Shown here piece by piece: positions 37,701 through 49,175 of a stretch of DNA of 64,000 nucleotides. Below the pieces are notes generated by a model that saw only the letters and a program-made list of their open reading frames with translations, made no database searches and was not told the DNA's origin. Each line of letters opens with the position of its first letter. The stretch's first letter is position 1. Both the position numbers and the translations under genes were made by a program. Source of the stretch: Stenogyne calaminthoides (taxonomy: Eukaryota > Streptophyta > Magnoliopsida > Lamiales > Lamiaceae); contig JBBCBC010000030.1 in NCBI GenBank assembly GCA_037126765.1, forward strand, positions 5,304,478-5,368,477, read 5' to 3'.

Positions 37701-38063
37701 GAAGTTTCTTCGAGCATCTTCGTCGACAAGGAACGGGAACTGAATGTACACGGAGCCACTGATCTTGTAGATGCCGGGGGCGAAAGTTTTGTAGTAATCT
37801 GGCAAGATTTGAAGCGCCAGAGTCTTTAAACCGTAGACAACTTGGTTATCCTGTTTCATTGCTAGAACATTGTCTCCACCTGTAAGAAAAGTTGTAGTTA
37901 GTTCAGGAAAAGAGATTTCGCGAGTGGGAATAAGTTTGGTGGATTCAGGGACTATTGAAGAACAATATTTAGCATATGACACAACTGCTGATGATGAAAA
38001 GGCGGAATGTGGGAAAATTATGCAAGTGGAAAGAAAGAAGATGTAAGTCCATGAACAAGGCAT
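34742..38063 (-). pseudogene. DUF2921 membrane-protein gene, copy 2, broken
   Basis: Same family and structure as copy 1. Exon 1 (38063-36768) is fully open from MPCSWTYIFFLSTCIIF to KTMCPLMKPEKK and longer than in copy 1; an ATG at 38117 would add 18 residues but is not conserved. Exon 2 starts at 36485 (GYTYPDVQHSYNMRFD). Lesions against copy 1: a pair of opposite 1-base indels near 37246 and 37279 that scramble about 12 residues; a small deletion near 36180; a solo LTR in the exon at 35556-35907; a 1-base deletion near 35240; a 24-bp in-frame deletion near 35145 (copy 1 has LLWDDLRC); an extra base near 34997; and a MITE displacing the stop. Exon 1 alone could still encode a secreted fragment of about 430 aa. 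Confidence 0.9.
35556..35907 (-). mobile_element. Solo LTR in an exon of DUF2921 copy 2, 352 bp
   Basis: Begins TGATA and ends TATCA, with the 5-bp target duplication caaac at 35551-35555 and 35908-35912. The empty site is intact in block 1 (tgatctcaaactccattc near 28640). On the minus strand it shows a TATA-like tctatttaagtgagg in the middle and a polyadenylation signal (caataaaattc) near its end, the usual LTR layout. No internal region remains, so the element recombined down to one LTR. Copia or Gypsy origin is not decided. Confidence 0.9.
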
Positions 38064-38618
38064 TGCAGCAAAGCTCAAAATTTTCAGAAGTTGACTTGGA
38101 AAGTTGGGACTTTCCATTCTTATGAAGAAGATAGGAGTAGTAATTTTTTATGTAAGAGTTGGAGTATTTTATCAAACGCCATGCTACTTTCCGGATGCAG
38201 CAATACATTATTGTGGAAATATATCAACATGTTGTACTTACATGATTATAATACTCATCACTACGATCCAGAAGACTAGTTTCTTGATTGTTTTTTATGA
38301 ATAAATTGTCTTGCGACTTTTATCGAGCACCTGGTAGGCATTGTTGTTTTTTAAAATGTTTGGTTCTGTTAGCAATTTAGAGCCCGTTTGTTATGATGAA
38401 TTAAGTCATAATTGATATTATAAATACCACCTAGGAGGAATAATGTTTGATATTATAAATACCATCTAGAAGATGAGATGTATAATCATATTAAAATGAA
38501 AAAATAAAATACGAGCTTTCGGGCCAAAAGAAAAAACCATCAAATATACCAAACATTTTTTCCCTAATTTTCCTTTCTTTTCACACTTAACAAATGAGCT
38601 TTTATTAGCACACAATAA

Positions 38619-38736
38619 GGGTGTGTTTTGAAGCACTTAAAACAGCTTTCAGAAGCATTTATTTTCAAAATCTATGAGAGGGAGCTTTAAAAATAAGTGG
38701 TTCTGAAAGCTGTTTTAAATGTTTCAAAACACGCCC
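38619..38736. mobile_element. 118-bp hairpin MITE with TAA target duplication
   Basis: Inverted arms of about 36 bp: GGGTGTGTTTTGAAGCACTT and, reversed, GGGCGTGTTTTGAAACATTT, continuing aaaacagctttcagaa. taa flanks it at 38616-38618 and 38737-38739. Tourist type. Confidence 0.85.
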
Positions 38737-38896
38737 TAAATACAACGAGTGAGCACTAAATGAACCATTTTTATATTCATAGAATATAAAATTTAACATA
38801 AGTAGTTATTTTTGTCGTGTAAAACTGTAAAACTAGACGAACTCTTATTTATTTGAAATATAATGATATAAGTTGATAATTACAGTGATATCTCCT

Positions 38897-39106
38897 ACTA
38901 CCTCCGACTAGGAACACTTTGCATCAACTTTTGGGTATAAAGATTAAGAAAAATTACTTTATGAGGGTAGTAAGTGTGTATGAGGGGTAATAAGTGTGTG
39001 TTGTAAGGTTATAAGTGGAGAAGAGTATGTCCAAAAATGGGTATGCAAAGTCTTATGAGACAGACCAAAAAGGAAAGTGTGCTAAGTTTTCTGGGACAGA
39101 GGGAAT
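38897..39106. mobile_element. Stowaway-like MITE
   Basis: Left end tacctccgactaggaacact; right end, reversed, ttccctctgtcccagaaaac; inner actttgcatcaac faces gtatgcaaagtc. Boundaries approximate. Confidence 0.6.
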
Positions 39107-39353
39107 ATATATTAAAGACGAATCACCCTCAATTCATATGGTGATTTAATTTTAAATTTTTGAATTTATGTGAGAAGTTATTTATGGTATTATTATTAGT
39201 TTTTAATTTTTTTTTATTTCAGTCATTCATTTATTTAATTTTGATATTTACCTTCCAATTATCTCTTATCTATTAATTATGAATCACCCTCAATTTATGT
39301 GGTTGATATATTTAAAATACTTCATCTTCAAAATATATATATATTAATTTATA

Positions 39354-39592
39354 ATCCCCCGTCCCATAAAAGCGTGCACACCTACTTTATTATCGAGTTT
39401 TTGTGAGCGAGTTGTTTATTAGTATTTCAAATGATAAAATGATTTTTAAATATGGGTATTATAGATCTATCTCTCATATATTGCATGCATCTTTAAAAAT
39501 TATTTTATCATTTCAAATACTAATAAAAAACTCGCTCGTAAAAACACGTGAAAACAGTAAACGTGCACGTTTCTTTGGGACGGAGGTAGTAC
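39354..39592. mobile_element. Stowaway-like MITE, 239 bp, pair with 45034
   Basis: Starts cccccgtcccataaaagcgt and ends, reversed, ctacctccgtcccaaagaaa. Inside, gcgtgcacacc, gagcgagttgtttattagta and their complements form a long palindrome. Nearly the same element recurs at 45034-45274. Confidence 0.85.
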
Positions 39593-40483
39593 ATACTTCA
39601 TAATTTATAAATTTATACCCCCTCTTATTCTTTTTAAATATCACTAGCATGTAACCCAATGTTTTATGCTACACGAAATTAAAAATAATTTTTATATTAT
39701 TTAAATTAAAAAATTTAAATATTTAATTAATTTGATTAATTCAATTATAGACGTAATTTTTTCTAATATTATATGTGTATATTTTCATTCATTTCTTATT
39801 ATAAATTACTATCTCTCATTCTTCTTAATATCTTTTTAGTCTTTTAAAATATTTATATAATCATTAGGGTATTTATAAAATAATGATGGGTGAAAATATC
39901 AAAACGATATTTATTATGTAAATAATGTATAAGACAAATGAGTATGATATCTAATTTTAATGAGATGAAGTAATTTAGAATATGAAATGAATGAATATAT
40001 GCACTAATAATATTAAAATATAAAAATTATACTTGTAATTAAATTAATTATATATTTAAGTTGAAATTAATAAAAAAATTATTTTAAATCACCCGTAATA
40101 TGCTGGGTTACGTGCTAGTTAGTTTATAAATATAATGAGACGGGTCCATAAATAAGACTTAATACAAATTAACACTCATCACTTTTATAATATTAAATTA
40201 TGCCCAATTTATACTCTATTTTATTGTGAGACTGTCTCACAGTCAAGCGTGTCTCACAGTCAAGCGTGCGACACGTACTATGAATAAGTTACCGGATGAA
40301 TATCCGTGAATTTGTTTACACGTGGCCACATGTAAGTATTTGCAAATAAATAATTCGAAAAGTAAAAAACGAAAAAGAATCCAACATAGAATATTAACTA
40401 AGCTCAAGAGACACGCTTTCAAGAGCAGCAAATCTCATCTCAGTGCTGAATTTCCCTCTGGTTTTATTTGGGGAGAATTCCAA

Positions 40484-43400
40484 ATGTCGATCTGTTCATT
40501 TTCAAATTCTAGCTCATCCAAGACCTGGATTATTCACGGCGTCGTCGCCGCGGCGGCTGCTGCGGCGGCGATCGGTGCCACTGCCTACTTATCTCGTCGA
40601 TCTGGCAAATTCCGGAGCCGAATAGTCGGAATTATACCCGCCCGGTTTGCTTCATCTCGCTTCCAAGGAAAACCCCTTGTCAACATCCTTGGCAAGCCCA
40701 TGATCCAGGTGTTTTCTGCTTTCTCTTTCGTTATTTAATTCGGAAATTGAATTCTATCTAAATTTGAATTTGCTTTAAATTCTTTTTATTTACTATTAGT
40801 TCCTGGATTGCTAGTATAGACTGCTGTTTAGCTTTCCCTAGATACGAGATTTCGTATTCAATTTGTGATGAAAATAAATTAGGAGACTAGCTGATGTAAG
40901 TGTGATTGCTTATTATTGATATGATTGATTACAGAGAACATGGGAAAGGGCGAAAATGGCTGCTTCATTGGATCATGTTGGTAAACTACAACTCTTAAAT
41001 TCATCAAATTCTGTATGAATGTAGACTTATAGAGTTATATGTTTATGTATGGTTTTGGTTTTTAACGGTTTCTGATGGTGCTCTACTATTCATACAGTTG
41101 TGGCGACAGATGATTATAAGATTGCTGAATGCTGTTAAGGATTTGGTGCCGATGTTGTGATGACATCAGAATCTTGTCGAAATGGTATGATGTGTTTACA
41201 TGTTCTGCATTATTCAAGAATCTTTTAACTTTTATTTATTTATTTTGGTGTTATATTTTGGAATTAATGTAGGCACTGAGCGCTGTAATGAAGCACTTCA
41301 AAAGCTTGAAAAGCAGTATGATGTTGTTGTCAATATTCAGGGGGACAAACCACTCATAGAACCTGAAATAATAGATGGCATCGTCAAGGCCCTGCAGGTA
41401 AGATTGTCTAGTTTTTTTTATTTTTAATGTGGGGTAACACCGTGCAATTGGTGCACAAATAATGTTGTTCAATAAAAACAACCAGTGTTCAGTGAAAACA
41501 ACTAATACTAACCAAGTAATACCTTTTGGTAAAAATACTAGTACCATTTAAAAATGCATTTGAGTTGCACAATACAACTGGTGCATAGATGTATTTGCCT
41601 TTCTCGTGATTTGAATGATACTTCGGGTTACATTTGGATGCTAATTGCTAGCTTTATTACAATAAAGATGAGTTAAAAGGCTGCATCCATTGAAGAATTT
41701 ACTTCATATTCAGTAACTTGATTATTACTATAAACATTTATGGCTTCAGTAGGATGGAATCTGCGTTCTACTAAATCTTTTGCCGATATTTATATACTTT
41801 TATGCGAATAATAAATTTGAAATTTGTACTTCTTATGGTCATTTTGCCATCATGCTAGTTGATATGCACTCAACCATGCTACGAGTATGATATCACTGAG
41901 CATATGCTTTGAGTATATTAGTGTGATAGTTTGTTGATAATTTATAGTCTTCTAAAGGAGTTCCCAAAAGGTGCGCCTTTTGCTATTTGTACACAAGGTT
42001 TTACTGCATAATGATGGAGTTGCTTAAGTAAAGTATAGATAATAAGATTGAAAATTAGCATTTAATATTGATGTGAAATTCCATAGGGTCTATTTGTTAG
42101 GTTGCACTATTTGAGTTTTGGATTGCAAATCAAACATAACAAATCCATTGGTTGTTGGATTTGAATTAAATCCATTTTCTGTTAATTTTTGGAGTAACTT
42201 CTATATTAAAATCCTAAACTTCCATTTTCTGTTAATTTTTGGAGTAACTTCTATAGAATTGAAATCCTTTTCTCCAATCCTCTCCTCAATCAAAATCCTA
42301 AAATATTTACCTTAGTTAGGAACTTAAAACAAACTTAGTGCTGCAATTATCTAGCATGGGAAACCACTGTGGAGCAGAATTCCTTCTCCTAATCTGCGCT
42401 ACAGGTGAGGATGAAGCGCGGTACTGGTCATCATGTGTTTTTTCCTTTTTTCCCTTTCATGATTACTTTATGTAATTTGTATTCTTTTGAAATCCTTATA
42501 AAATAACAACTAGCAATGGCATACCTAAGGATTAGTAAGGTAAGCCACGTGCTCATGAGAATTTGAGTTACTTAATTATAAACTTTTAATTATTTATTGA
42601 GGTGTATTTTGTTATAGACTTGGTTTCTTGAAACTCATAACATTCAGGATAAATACTGCATTCCATCTGAAACATACACAACATTGAGTGCAGTGACACA
42701 CATACTCGAATTTTTGTTGATATGAGATCTTTATATGCAGACACACATACACACATAGCATAATTTTTTTGTTGATATGCAGGCTGCTCCAGATGCAGTG
42801 TTCAGCACTGCAGTTACTTCCTTGAAGCCTGAAGATGCTTTTGACCCGAATCGTGTAAAATGCGTAGTGGATAATCATGGCTACACAATTTATTTCTCAA
42901 GAGGACTCATACCGTTCAACAAGTAATGCTCTATGTTATACCTCTCTAGCTAAGTAATGTCTCTCTCAGATTACTCGTGCGTTGATTCTGTTAAATCTGA
43001 TTGATTCTGTTGAATGCAGGTCTGGGAAAGTCAATCCCCAATTTCCATATTTACTTCATCTAGGGATTCAGGTAGTGTAGATATCTTTATGTACTTGCTA
43101 TAAATTTATTTATCAGATTATAATGACCAAATTATAATATATGCACAGAGTTACGATGCAAAGTTTCTGAAAATATACCCAGAGCTGCCACCAACTCCGT
43201 TGCAACTGGAAGAAGATCTGGAACAGCTCAAAGTTCTTGAAAATGGATACAAGATGAAGGTGCCTATTAATATTTTTTTTTTCTTGTATGGAGACCGTGT
43301 GACTTTGTTCAAGATGCCATTCCAAATATTACTGTTTATTTAGTGACCCTATATGCCTAATAAGGTTGCTTTCTTGTATTCTGTGATCCTGTTTAAATTC

Positions 43401-43610
43401 TAACATGTGACCTTTAGTATGATGAGAACCCTTAATCACTGTTTTGTATCTATTCATTCACACATGTATTTATAGGCGGCATAAGTAAGTAAAATTTCTT
43501 GTTTCCTTTGCGTTTAGGTGATAAAAGTTGACCATGAATGTCATGGTGTTAATGTTCCAGAAGATGTAGAAAAGATTGAGCATTATATGCAGCAAAGGAA
43601 CTTGTGTTAG
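40484..43610 (+). pseudogene. KDSB: CMP-KDO synthetase with in-frame stop
   Basis: 3-deoxy-manno-octulosonate cytidylyltransferase: CTP + KDO gives CMP-KDO, the donor for rhamnogalacturonan-II; the plant enzyme is anchored in mitochondria. Exons: 40484-40708, 40935-40980, 41098-41184, 41273-41397, 42783-42922, 43020-43071, 43149-43259, 43518-43610; all GT-AG and in phase, 293 codons. The N-terminus has an alanine-rich membrane segment (residues 17-35), then the nucleotide loop PARFASSRFQGKPL, VVATDD, SESCRNGTERC, FSTAVTSLKPED and LENGYKMKVIKVDHE. Codon 104 is TAA (41136-41138), where relatives have Gln or Arg. Codon 145 turns the usual GDEP motif into GDKP. Everything else looks normal, so the damage is recent, allelic, or a sequence error. 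The protein should be essential, so another working copy is expected if this is real. Confidence 0.9.
41425..41605. repeat. Dispersed repeat in KDSB intron 4
   Basis: Text such as caattggtgcac, cagtgaaaacaactaatact and acaactggtgcatag also occurs in intron 1 of both DUF2921 copies (around 29450-29540 and 36600-36725) and weakly near 44010-44120. A small non-coding element family is likely; ends not resolved. Confidence 0.5.
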
Positions 43611-45033
43611 CTGTATAATGGGAGACGAACTCATTGAAATCCGAAGTCTTTGAACTGATAACCTCCCTTCTGTGTGAACAATGGTCTCTCTCTCCCTTTC
43701 TCAAGCAAGCTTTTGTAAAGTTGTACATTTTTGCATCTATAGGAGTCAAGTGGAATACCCACCATGATAGCAGAATATAAAGCTGTTTATTAATTTATTA
43801 TTTAATTTAGATATCCGGTTTTGCCCGACTAATGATTTGTCTCTTTTACATTTTTATTATGTACGAGCAATCTACATGTAATTGCAATTTATTCACAATA
43901 GGGGCGAACATTTGTCTCAGCATACATTATCACTTCACCATTTTGATGGGCAAATAATTCAAATTTGTTTCCAGTAAGTAGTTCGATTTCTTCCAATAGT
44001 TTTTTGTTTTTATTCAGAACAATATTTCTTGTTTTTACTAAACAATATTAGTAAAATAAGTTTTAACGGTTTTCACTCAATAATATTAATTGTTTCTATT
44101 AAACAATATTAGTTGTGCAATTAAAGTAAGTGTTGGTTGACATTGAGATGAGATTGGTTCCTTTTGAGACATTTTATTTTATTATAGACAAAAATTAGTG
44201 TGAATCCGAGTTCAAGGTGAACTTTATTTTTTTTAATATCACTGTAATGAGCAAAAATTATCATTTTTTTTAAAAATAAAATATTTTTTAAATGATAATC
44301 ATATTTGTGCATAATAGTGGTATAATTCATGTATACACCAGTTCACCGGAGTATTACTCTTTATCATCCCCTATATTACTAATAGAGAGTTCATTTTGAT
44401 GAAGTGTCATCTTGTGGTTAATTTGGATGATGTGTCATTTTGGGGTTAATTTGGATGAGTTATCACATTTTATTGTATTGATGTGTCATTTTTCAATTGG
44501 TTTATAGTTAATATGTAACATTCATGTGACATTTTAATGTGTAGTTTAATTAAAAGAATTGCAATAACTAAGGTTTGAACCTTGCACCTCTTACATCATA
44601 TTTATGCCTAATTGCACTAAACCCACTAAACTATAATTGAAATTGTATCTAAATCACTTAACTATTTTTTGTTGCACTAAACTATATAAACTATTATTTT
44701 ATTACATTTAAACCACCAAACTAATTTTTCAAGCCAATTTTTATTCGAATTTTATACATGTGCACCACACATGATTTTTAAAAAGACATTTTCGTTAATT
44801 TTTATATACTAAGCACAATCTTTTTTTCCCACCCATACTACAACTGATTTGCATACTATTTCGTTCTCAATTCTCGCTTTTTTAAGTCTGAAGAAATATT
44901 TTAAAAAATACTTAAATTTAAGTTAGAGATTCGTGAATCAATTACAGAATATGTAGAATTTGACACAATAATTTTATTTAATAACTATTTAAGCAAGTAT
45001 ACTAATATAAACACTAAATAATTATTAATTCAT
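43611..45033. other. Intergenic, KDSB 3' side
   Basis: The KDSB 3' UTR starts here. No further gene seen; AT-rich with fragments of the repeat noted at 41425. Confidence 0.5.
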
Positions 45034-45274
45034 ACTACCTCCGTCCCAAAAAAACGTGCACACCACCTTTATTATCGAGTTTTAGTGAGCGAGTTGTTTA
45101 TTAGTATTTCAAATGATAAAGTAATTTTTAAGGAGGGGTATTATAGATCTACCTCTCTTCTTTTATATGCATCTTTAAAAATTATTTTATCATTTTAAAT
45201 ACTAATAAAAAATTCGCTCTTAAAAACACGTGAAAACAGTAAACATGCACGCTTTTATGGGACGGATGAAGTAT
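45034..45274. mobile_element. Stowaway-like MITE, pair with 39354
   Basis: Ends ctacctccgtcccaaaaaaa and, reversed, cttcatccgtcccataaaag. The interior (gagcgagttgtttattagta, ggggtattatagatctacc, aaaacacgtgaaaacagtaa) matches the element at 39354 nearly base for base. Confidence 0.85.
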
Positions 45275-45429
45275 TTAATATATTTATGCACATAATTATA
45301 TTTTTTATGAGTCACTATCCTATGCACCCTATGCACCAATTCAAATTAGTGCACTTGAATTCAATTTTAATTTGGATGCACTATGCACTTTAAACCCTGA
45401 CCCCTAAACAATGAACCCTAAATCATATA

Positions 45430-45694
45430 CTCCCTCCGTCCCAATCTTCGTGGGATTATGATTGTTCATAAGCATTTAGTGTAACAGTGATAAAGTGGTA
45501 GGGTAGGAAGAGTTGTTTATTAATATTTTATATGATAAAGTGATAAAGTGAAAAGTAATTGAGGGTAGAAAGTGTTATTTATTAATATTTTATGTGATAA
45601 AATGATAAAGTAATAAAGTGTGTAAGTAACTTTACCATAAAGATTGAGACAAAAAAAGTGGGTACTTTATCATAAAGATTGAGACGGAGGGAAT
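45430..45694. mobile_element. Stowaway MITE
   Basis: Ends CTCCCTCCGTCCCAATCTTC and, reversed, TTCCCTCCGTCTCAATCTTT; TA on both sides. The interior repeats a gtgataaagtgataaagtg motif. Confidence 0.8.
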
Positions 45695-46001
45695 ATGAAC
45701 CATTCGGGCCGGGTTTGGGTCCGGGTCGAAAAAAAAAAGAAAAAAAAACCTAAAACTGAAATTAAAGTTAAAAGAAAACTGAAATTGAAAAAAAAAATAA
45801 AAAAAATAACTCCTAAAATTAAATTACACCAAATTAATTTGGTGTAAATGATGCATAGGAAAATTTGTCATTTTTATTGTTAAATATACTACATATTATA
45901 AATAATTTTTTTAATTAAAAAACACGTGAACAGACACTAAACTAGTATTATTATTTATAATTACCAGTAAAAAAAAAACAGATAATTTTCCCCCCAAAAA
46001 A

Positions 46002-46845
46002 GGCGCAAGTTATTAGCACCCCCATTATTAGGAAATACACCGTTAGAACACCACCCCCCTCATGAAAATATCCTAATCTCTTTTCCTCCCCGCTGCACGC
46101 CGCCGTTTGCATTTCTTTCTCCTCCTTTCTTTTTTTCTTCTTCCACCCCCGCTGCCCCCAACTCTAGCCAGCACCGGCCGCCCACCCCCGTCGCCATTCT
46201 CCTCGCCTTCCCCTCTCGCTCTCCATCCACCCCCGCCCGCCTACCCCTGTCCAACCTCGAGGTCAGTTCCCTCCATCCTGTCAGATTCAATTTTAAAAAA
46301 AAAAAAATTTCTCCTACCTCTTCTGAACCAATTTTCGCAGGTTTTTTTGTTCGTTTTTGTTTTCTTCATATTTTCGAAAAAAAGCATTAAAAAATTTTTG
46401 GTTTTTTTCTAAAAAGTATTTTTTTCGTTTTTTCCCTAAAAACATTTGGGTTTTTTTTAAAAAAAAAAATTCATAATGTTATATTTTTTTGTTTTTTCCC
46501 TAAAACATTCATTTTTTTTTTTAAAAAAAAAAAATAACTACCTCTGAAACTTTCATTTTTTTTTTCTTGATTTTGGTAATTAAATTCTAAAATATTTAGT
46601 TTAGTTGGATTTTTTTAACAGATTTGAAAACAAATCTGTATTAATTTGGTCTTGATCTTAATGAATTGATACTCTATTTTTTTTGTTCAGCATCGAGCAA
46701 GGTTTTTCAATTATTGGGGGGTGTATGCGTTCTGGACCCAAGAGGCAGCAATAAGGGTTAATTTGTCATTTCGTCTATGTTCTAAAATAATAAAATTAGT
46801 TGGGTGGTGCATTTCCCAAAAGAGTGGGTGCTAATAACCTGAGCC
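46002..46845. mobile_element. Probable MULE, 844 bp
   Basis: Inverted ends GGCGCAAGTTATTAGCACCC and, reversed, GGCTCAGGTTATTAGCACCC, continuing into gggaaatgcaccacc. Flanks cccaaaaaa and ccataaaaa agree at 7 of 9. The left interior is pyrimidine- and C-rich (cacccccg text), like the MULE at 17420. No transposase. An A/T homopolymer-rich core follows. Confidence 0.65.
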
Positions 46846-46927
46846 CCATAAAAAAGGGTAACTGGGCCAATAATGTTTGAGCCCAAGCCCAATTCAGAGA
46901 GAAATTAGGTCCAACGGCTATGTGGCC

Positions 46928-46933
46928 CACGTG
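46928..46933. promoter_or_regulatory. G-box CACGTG upstream of thioredoxin
   Basis: Palindromic CACGTG lies about 158 bp before the thioredoxin start codon. G-boxes are common in promoters of light-regulated plastid genes; function here is inferred only. Confidence 0.4.
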
Positions 46934-47090
46934 ATCCATGTGAAACTACACCTCATCCATTCATTCCCAGAAACAAATCCCCAAATCCAAACAAACTTGG
47001 CGCTACCACACTTTCTCCATTCCATTTACAGTTATCCAGCATCACACGCACACACTCACTCATTCTGTGTGATTCTTCGTTTCTCTCGCC

Positions 47091-48655
47091 ATGGCTGGTG
47101 TGCTTGAAACCCTATCTGTTCCACGCGCCTCCGTTCTTCCGTCCGCCTCCTTGCCCCCTGTTGCCGGATCCACTTCCGTCCGATTCTCCGAGTTTAGGGG
47201 ACTCAAGATCCAGCCAGTTCGCTCATCCCTGAAGCTCAGCTCCACTCACAAACTCGCTCGTCGTGGTAGTACAATCGTCTGTGAAGCGCAGGACACCGCT
47301 GTCCAAGGTTTGTAATTTTTGGTAGTGCTTCGAGCTGAAAAGTTTTCTATCTGAAATTTTTGGTTGTTATTCAGTGATTATTTTGATTCTGGTGAAATTA
47401 TGTTATAATATATTAGCATCGGGCTCGAGTGAGGTAGCAGGAATGCAATTATAGAGGAATTAGCTTTATGTTTATGTAGTAGTATGATCTGTGTTTGAAT
47501 TGTGTGGAAAAGGAAGTCTAATCTGTGAATTTTGGCCTCAGCTTCAATTCTGACTTTATTATAATATTAGCATCGGTGTCGAGTGAGGTAGCAGGAATGC
47601 AATTATAGAGGAATTAGCTTTATGTTTTTGTAGTAGTATGATCTCTGTTTGAATTGTGTGGAAAAGGAACTCTAATCTGTGAATTTTGGCCTCATACTTC
47701 AATTCTGATTCTATTATAATATAGCATCGGGCTTGAGTGAGGTATGCAGGAATGCAATTATAGAGGAATTAGCTTTATGTTTATGTAGTAGTATGATCTC
47801 TGTTTGAATTATGTGGAATAAAAGGTCTGATCTGTGAATTTTCGCCTCATGCTTCAATTCTAGGTTCCGAACTCTGGAAACATACACTGCATTGGTAGAA
47901 AACTAAAAAATTTACGATTTTTGGGTTAGGTTAAAATCATCGTGCTCTTTTCTTGTGGTTTATGCCTTAGGTTGTGGATCCTTTAAAAAATCGGTGAATG
48001 ATAAAACATCTAGCGAGTGGTTTAATAGTTTGATTTACTGGTCACATCGCATGTTCCGGAATCCAACTGGCGTGGAATCGATTAGAATCAATAACTGGCT
48101 TTTGTGACGATGCAAGTGTTGAGCTGTGCTCATATATTATAATACTCCTATGTATTCTGCTTTTCATGATGTGTTGTACCATTTGGCCTCTTCTACCTTA
48201 ATGGTAAATTAATTGAGAGAATCAGTGTTATAAACTGTGATTATAGTTTTCGTTGAAATCTGAATTGTCTTGCTTCAATGTGTGAAATGAAATATTACAT
48301 GAATTAACGCATCTAATCAATAGTTCCTTGAAAAACTGCAGTGTCTGAAGTTAATGACGCAGCCTGGCAATCTTCTGTACTCGCTTGTGATAAACCTGTT
48401 CTGGTTGAATTTTGGGCACCGTGGTGTGGGCCATGCCGCATGATCCACCCTGTTATTGATAAACTGGCTAAGGAATATGCTGGGAAGCTCCAATGCTACA
48501 AGGTGAACACGGATGAGTGCCCTACGATTGCAACCCAATATGGAATCCGAAGTATTCCAACTGTCATCATCTTTAAGAATGGGGAGAAGAAAGATGCAGT
48601 CATTGGTGCAGTTCCAGAATCTACGTTAGTGACCTCCATAGAAAAATTCTTGTAG
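47091..48655 (+). CDS. TRXM: Plastid thioredoxin, m-type
   Basis: Protein disulfide reductase of the chloroplast stroma, reduced by ferredoxin-thioredoxin reductase; m-type isoforms act on Calvin-cycle and photosystem-assembly targets. Two exons, 47091-47307 and 48342-48655, joined in phase to 176 aa. Residues 1 to about 64 are a Ser/Arg-rich transit peptide ending near STIVCEAQ. The mature domain has the active site WCGPC at 100-104 in FWAPWCGPCRMIHPV, the cis-proline P145 in SIPTVIIFKNGEKKD and GAVPESTL near the end. Length and the EVND start are typical of m-type proteins. The intron contains a threefold tandem repeat. Downstream, aaaaaataaaatcatg near 48734 is a possible polyadenylation signal. 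No lesion seen. Confidence 0.97.
47416..47875. repeat. 154-bp minisatellite, about 3 units, in the TRXM intron
   Basis: Units start at 47416, 47570 and 47724 with gcatcgggctcgagtgagg or close variants, each followed by tagcaggaatgcaattatag and ending near gcttcaattct. Both start intervals are exactly 154 bp. Non-coding. Confidence 0.92.
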
Positions 48656-49175
48656 AATGGTAAGTGTATACATGTGTTCTCTGGAATCAAACTCTCTTCT
48701 ATTAGTTTCCTCTCTTTATCCGCCTACATTCCAAAAAATAAAATCATGTATAGTTTATGCTGCTGTACTTTATCTTATCTTCAAGATTAATGATAGTTGT
48801 TAATCATTCATACTCGTAATGTTGACTTCCATAATTCTTATGTGCATTTGCTGGGTTACACGTTCTTCTTTCCCTCCTCTCTCTCTCTGTTAAGTATCTC
48901 TGATAAATGATTTAGTTGAATACTATGAAGATGGACAAATTGTTACAGTTACTAAAGCTATCCTAGCTCCTTGATTCCGTTTATTGCACTTTTGAGTGGT
49001 ATTACTGGACTTTGACATTTCTATGTTTTAGTTTCTCCATATTTGTAATCTTGTCTAGCTTATGCTGATGTTCTGTGTGGCTTTTGCTCTCCTGACTGGG
49101 TTTTATTATTTATTTGTTTATTTTGTGAACTTGGAATTCATGTGAAGCAAATTCCTCACTTTTGTGGATGTGCAT

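Larger units (their letters stand above)
34448..38347. repeat. Segmental duplication, block 2
   Basis: Collinear direct copy of 27160-31130 (see block 1). It contains two insertions absent from block 1 (34648-34763 and 35556-35907) and lacks the MULE of block 1. Confidence 0.9.
38348..40483. other. Intergenic with MITEs, upstream of KDSB
   Basis: AT-rich, no gene seen. It holds a 118-bp hairpin MITE (38619), two Stowaway-like MITEs (38897, 39354), and a partial Tourist-like end near 38383 (gagcccgtttgttatgatg). An in-frame ATG at 40322 upstream of KDSB is open but unlike the family. Confidence 0.55.

Noticed and set aside
40322..40483. In-frame upstream ATG extending KDSB by 54 residues
   Set aside because: The added part is Lys/Arg-rich and unlike the family; known KDSB proteins start near the alanine-rich membrane segment.
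47416..47875. CRISPR-like regular repeat
   Set aside because: Plant intron, units of 154 bp with no spacers; it is a minisatellite.
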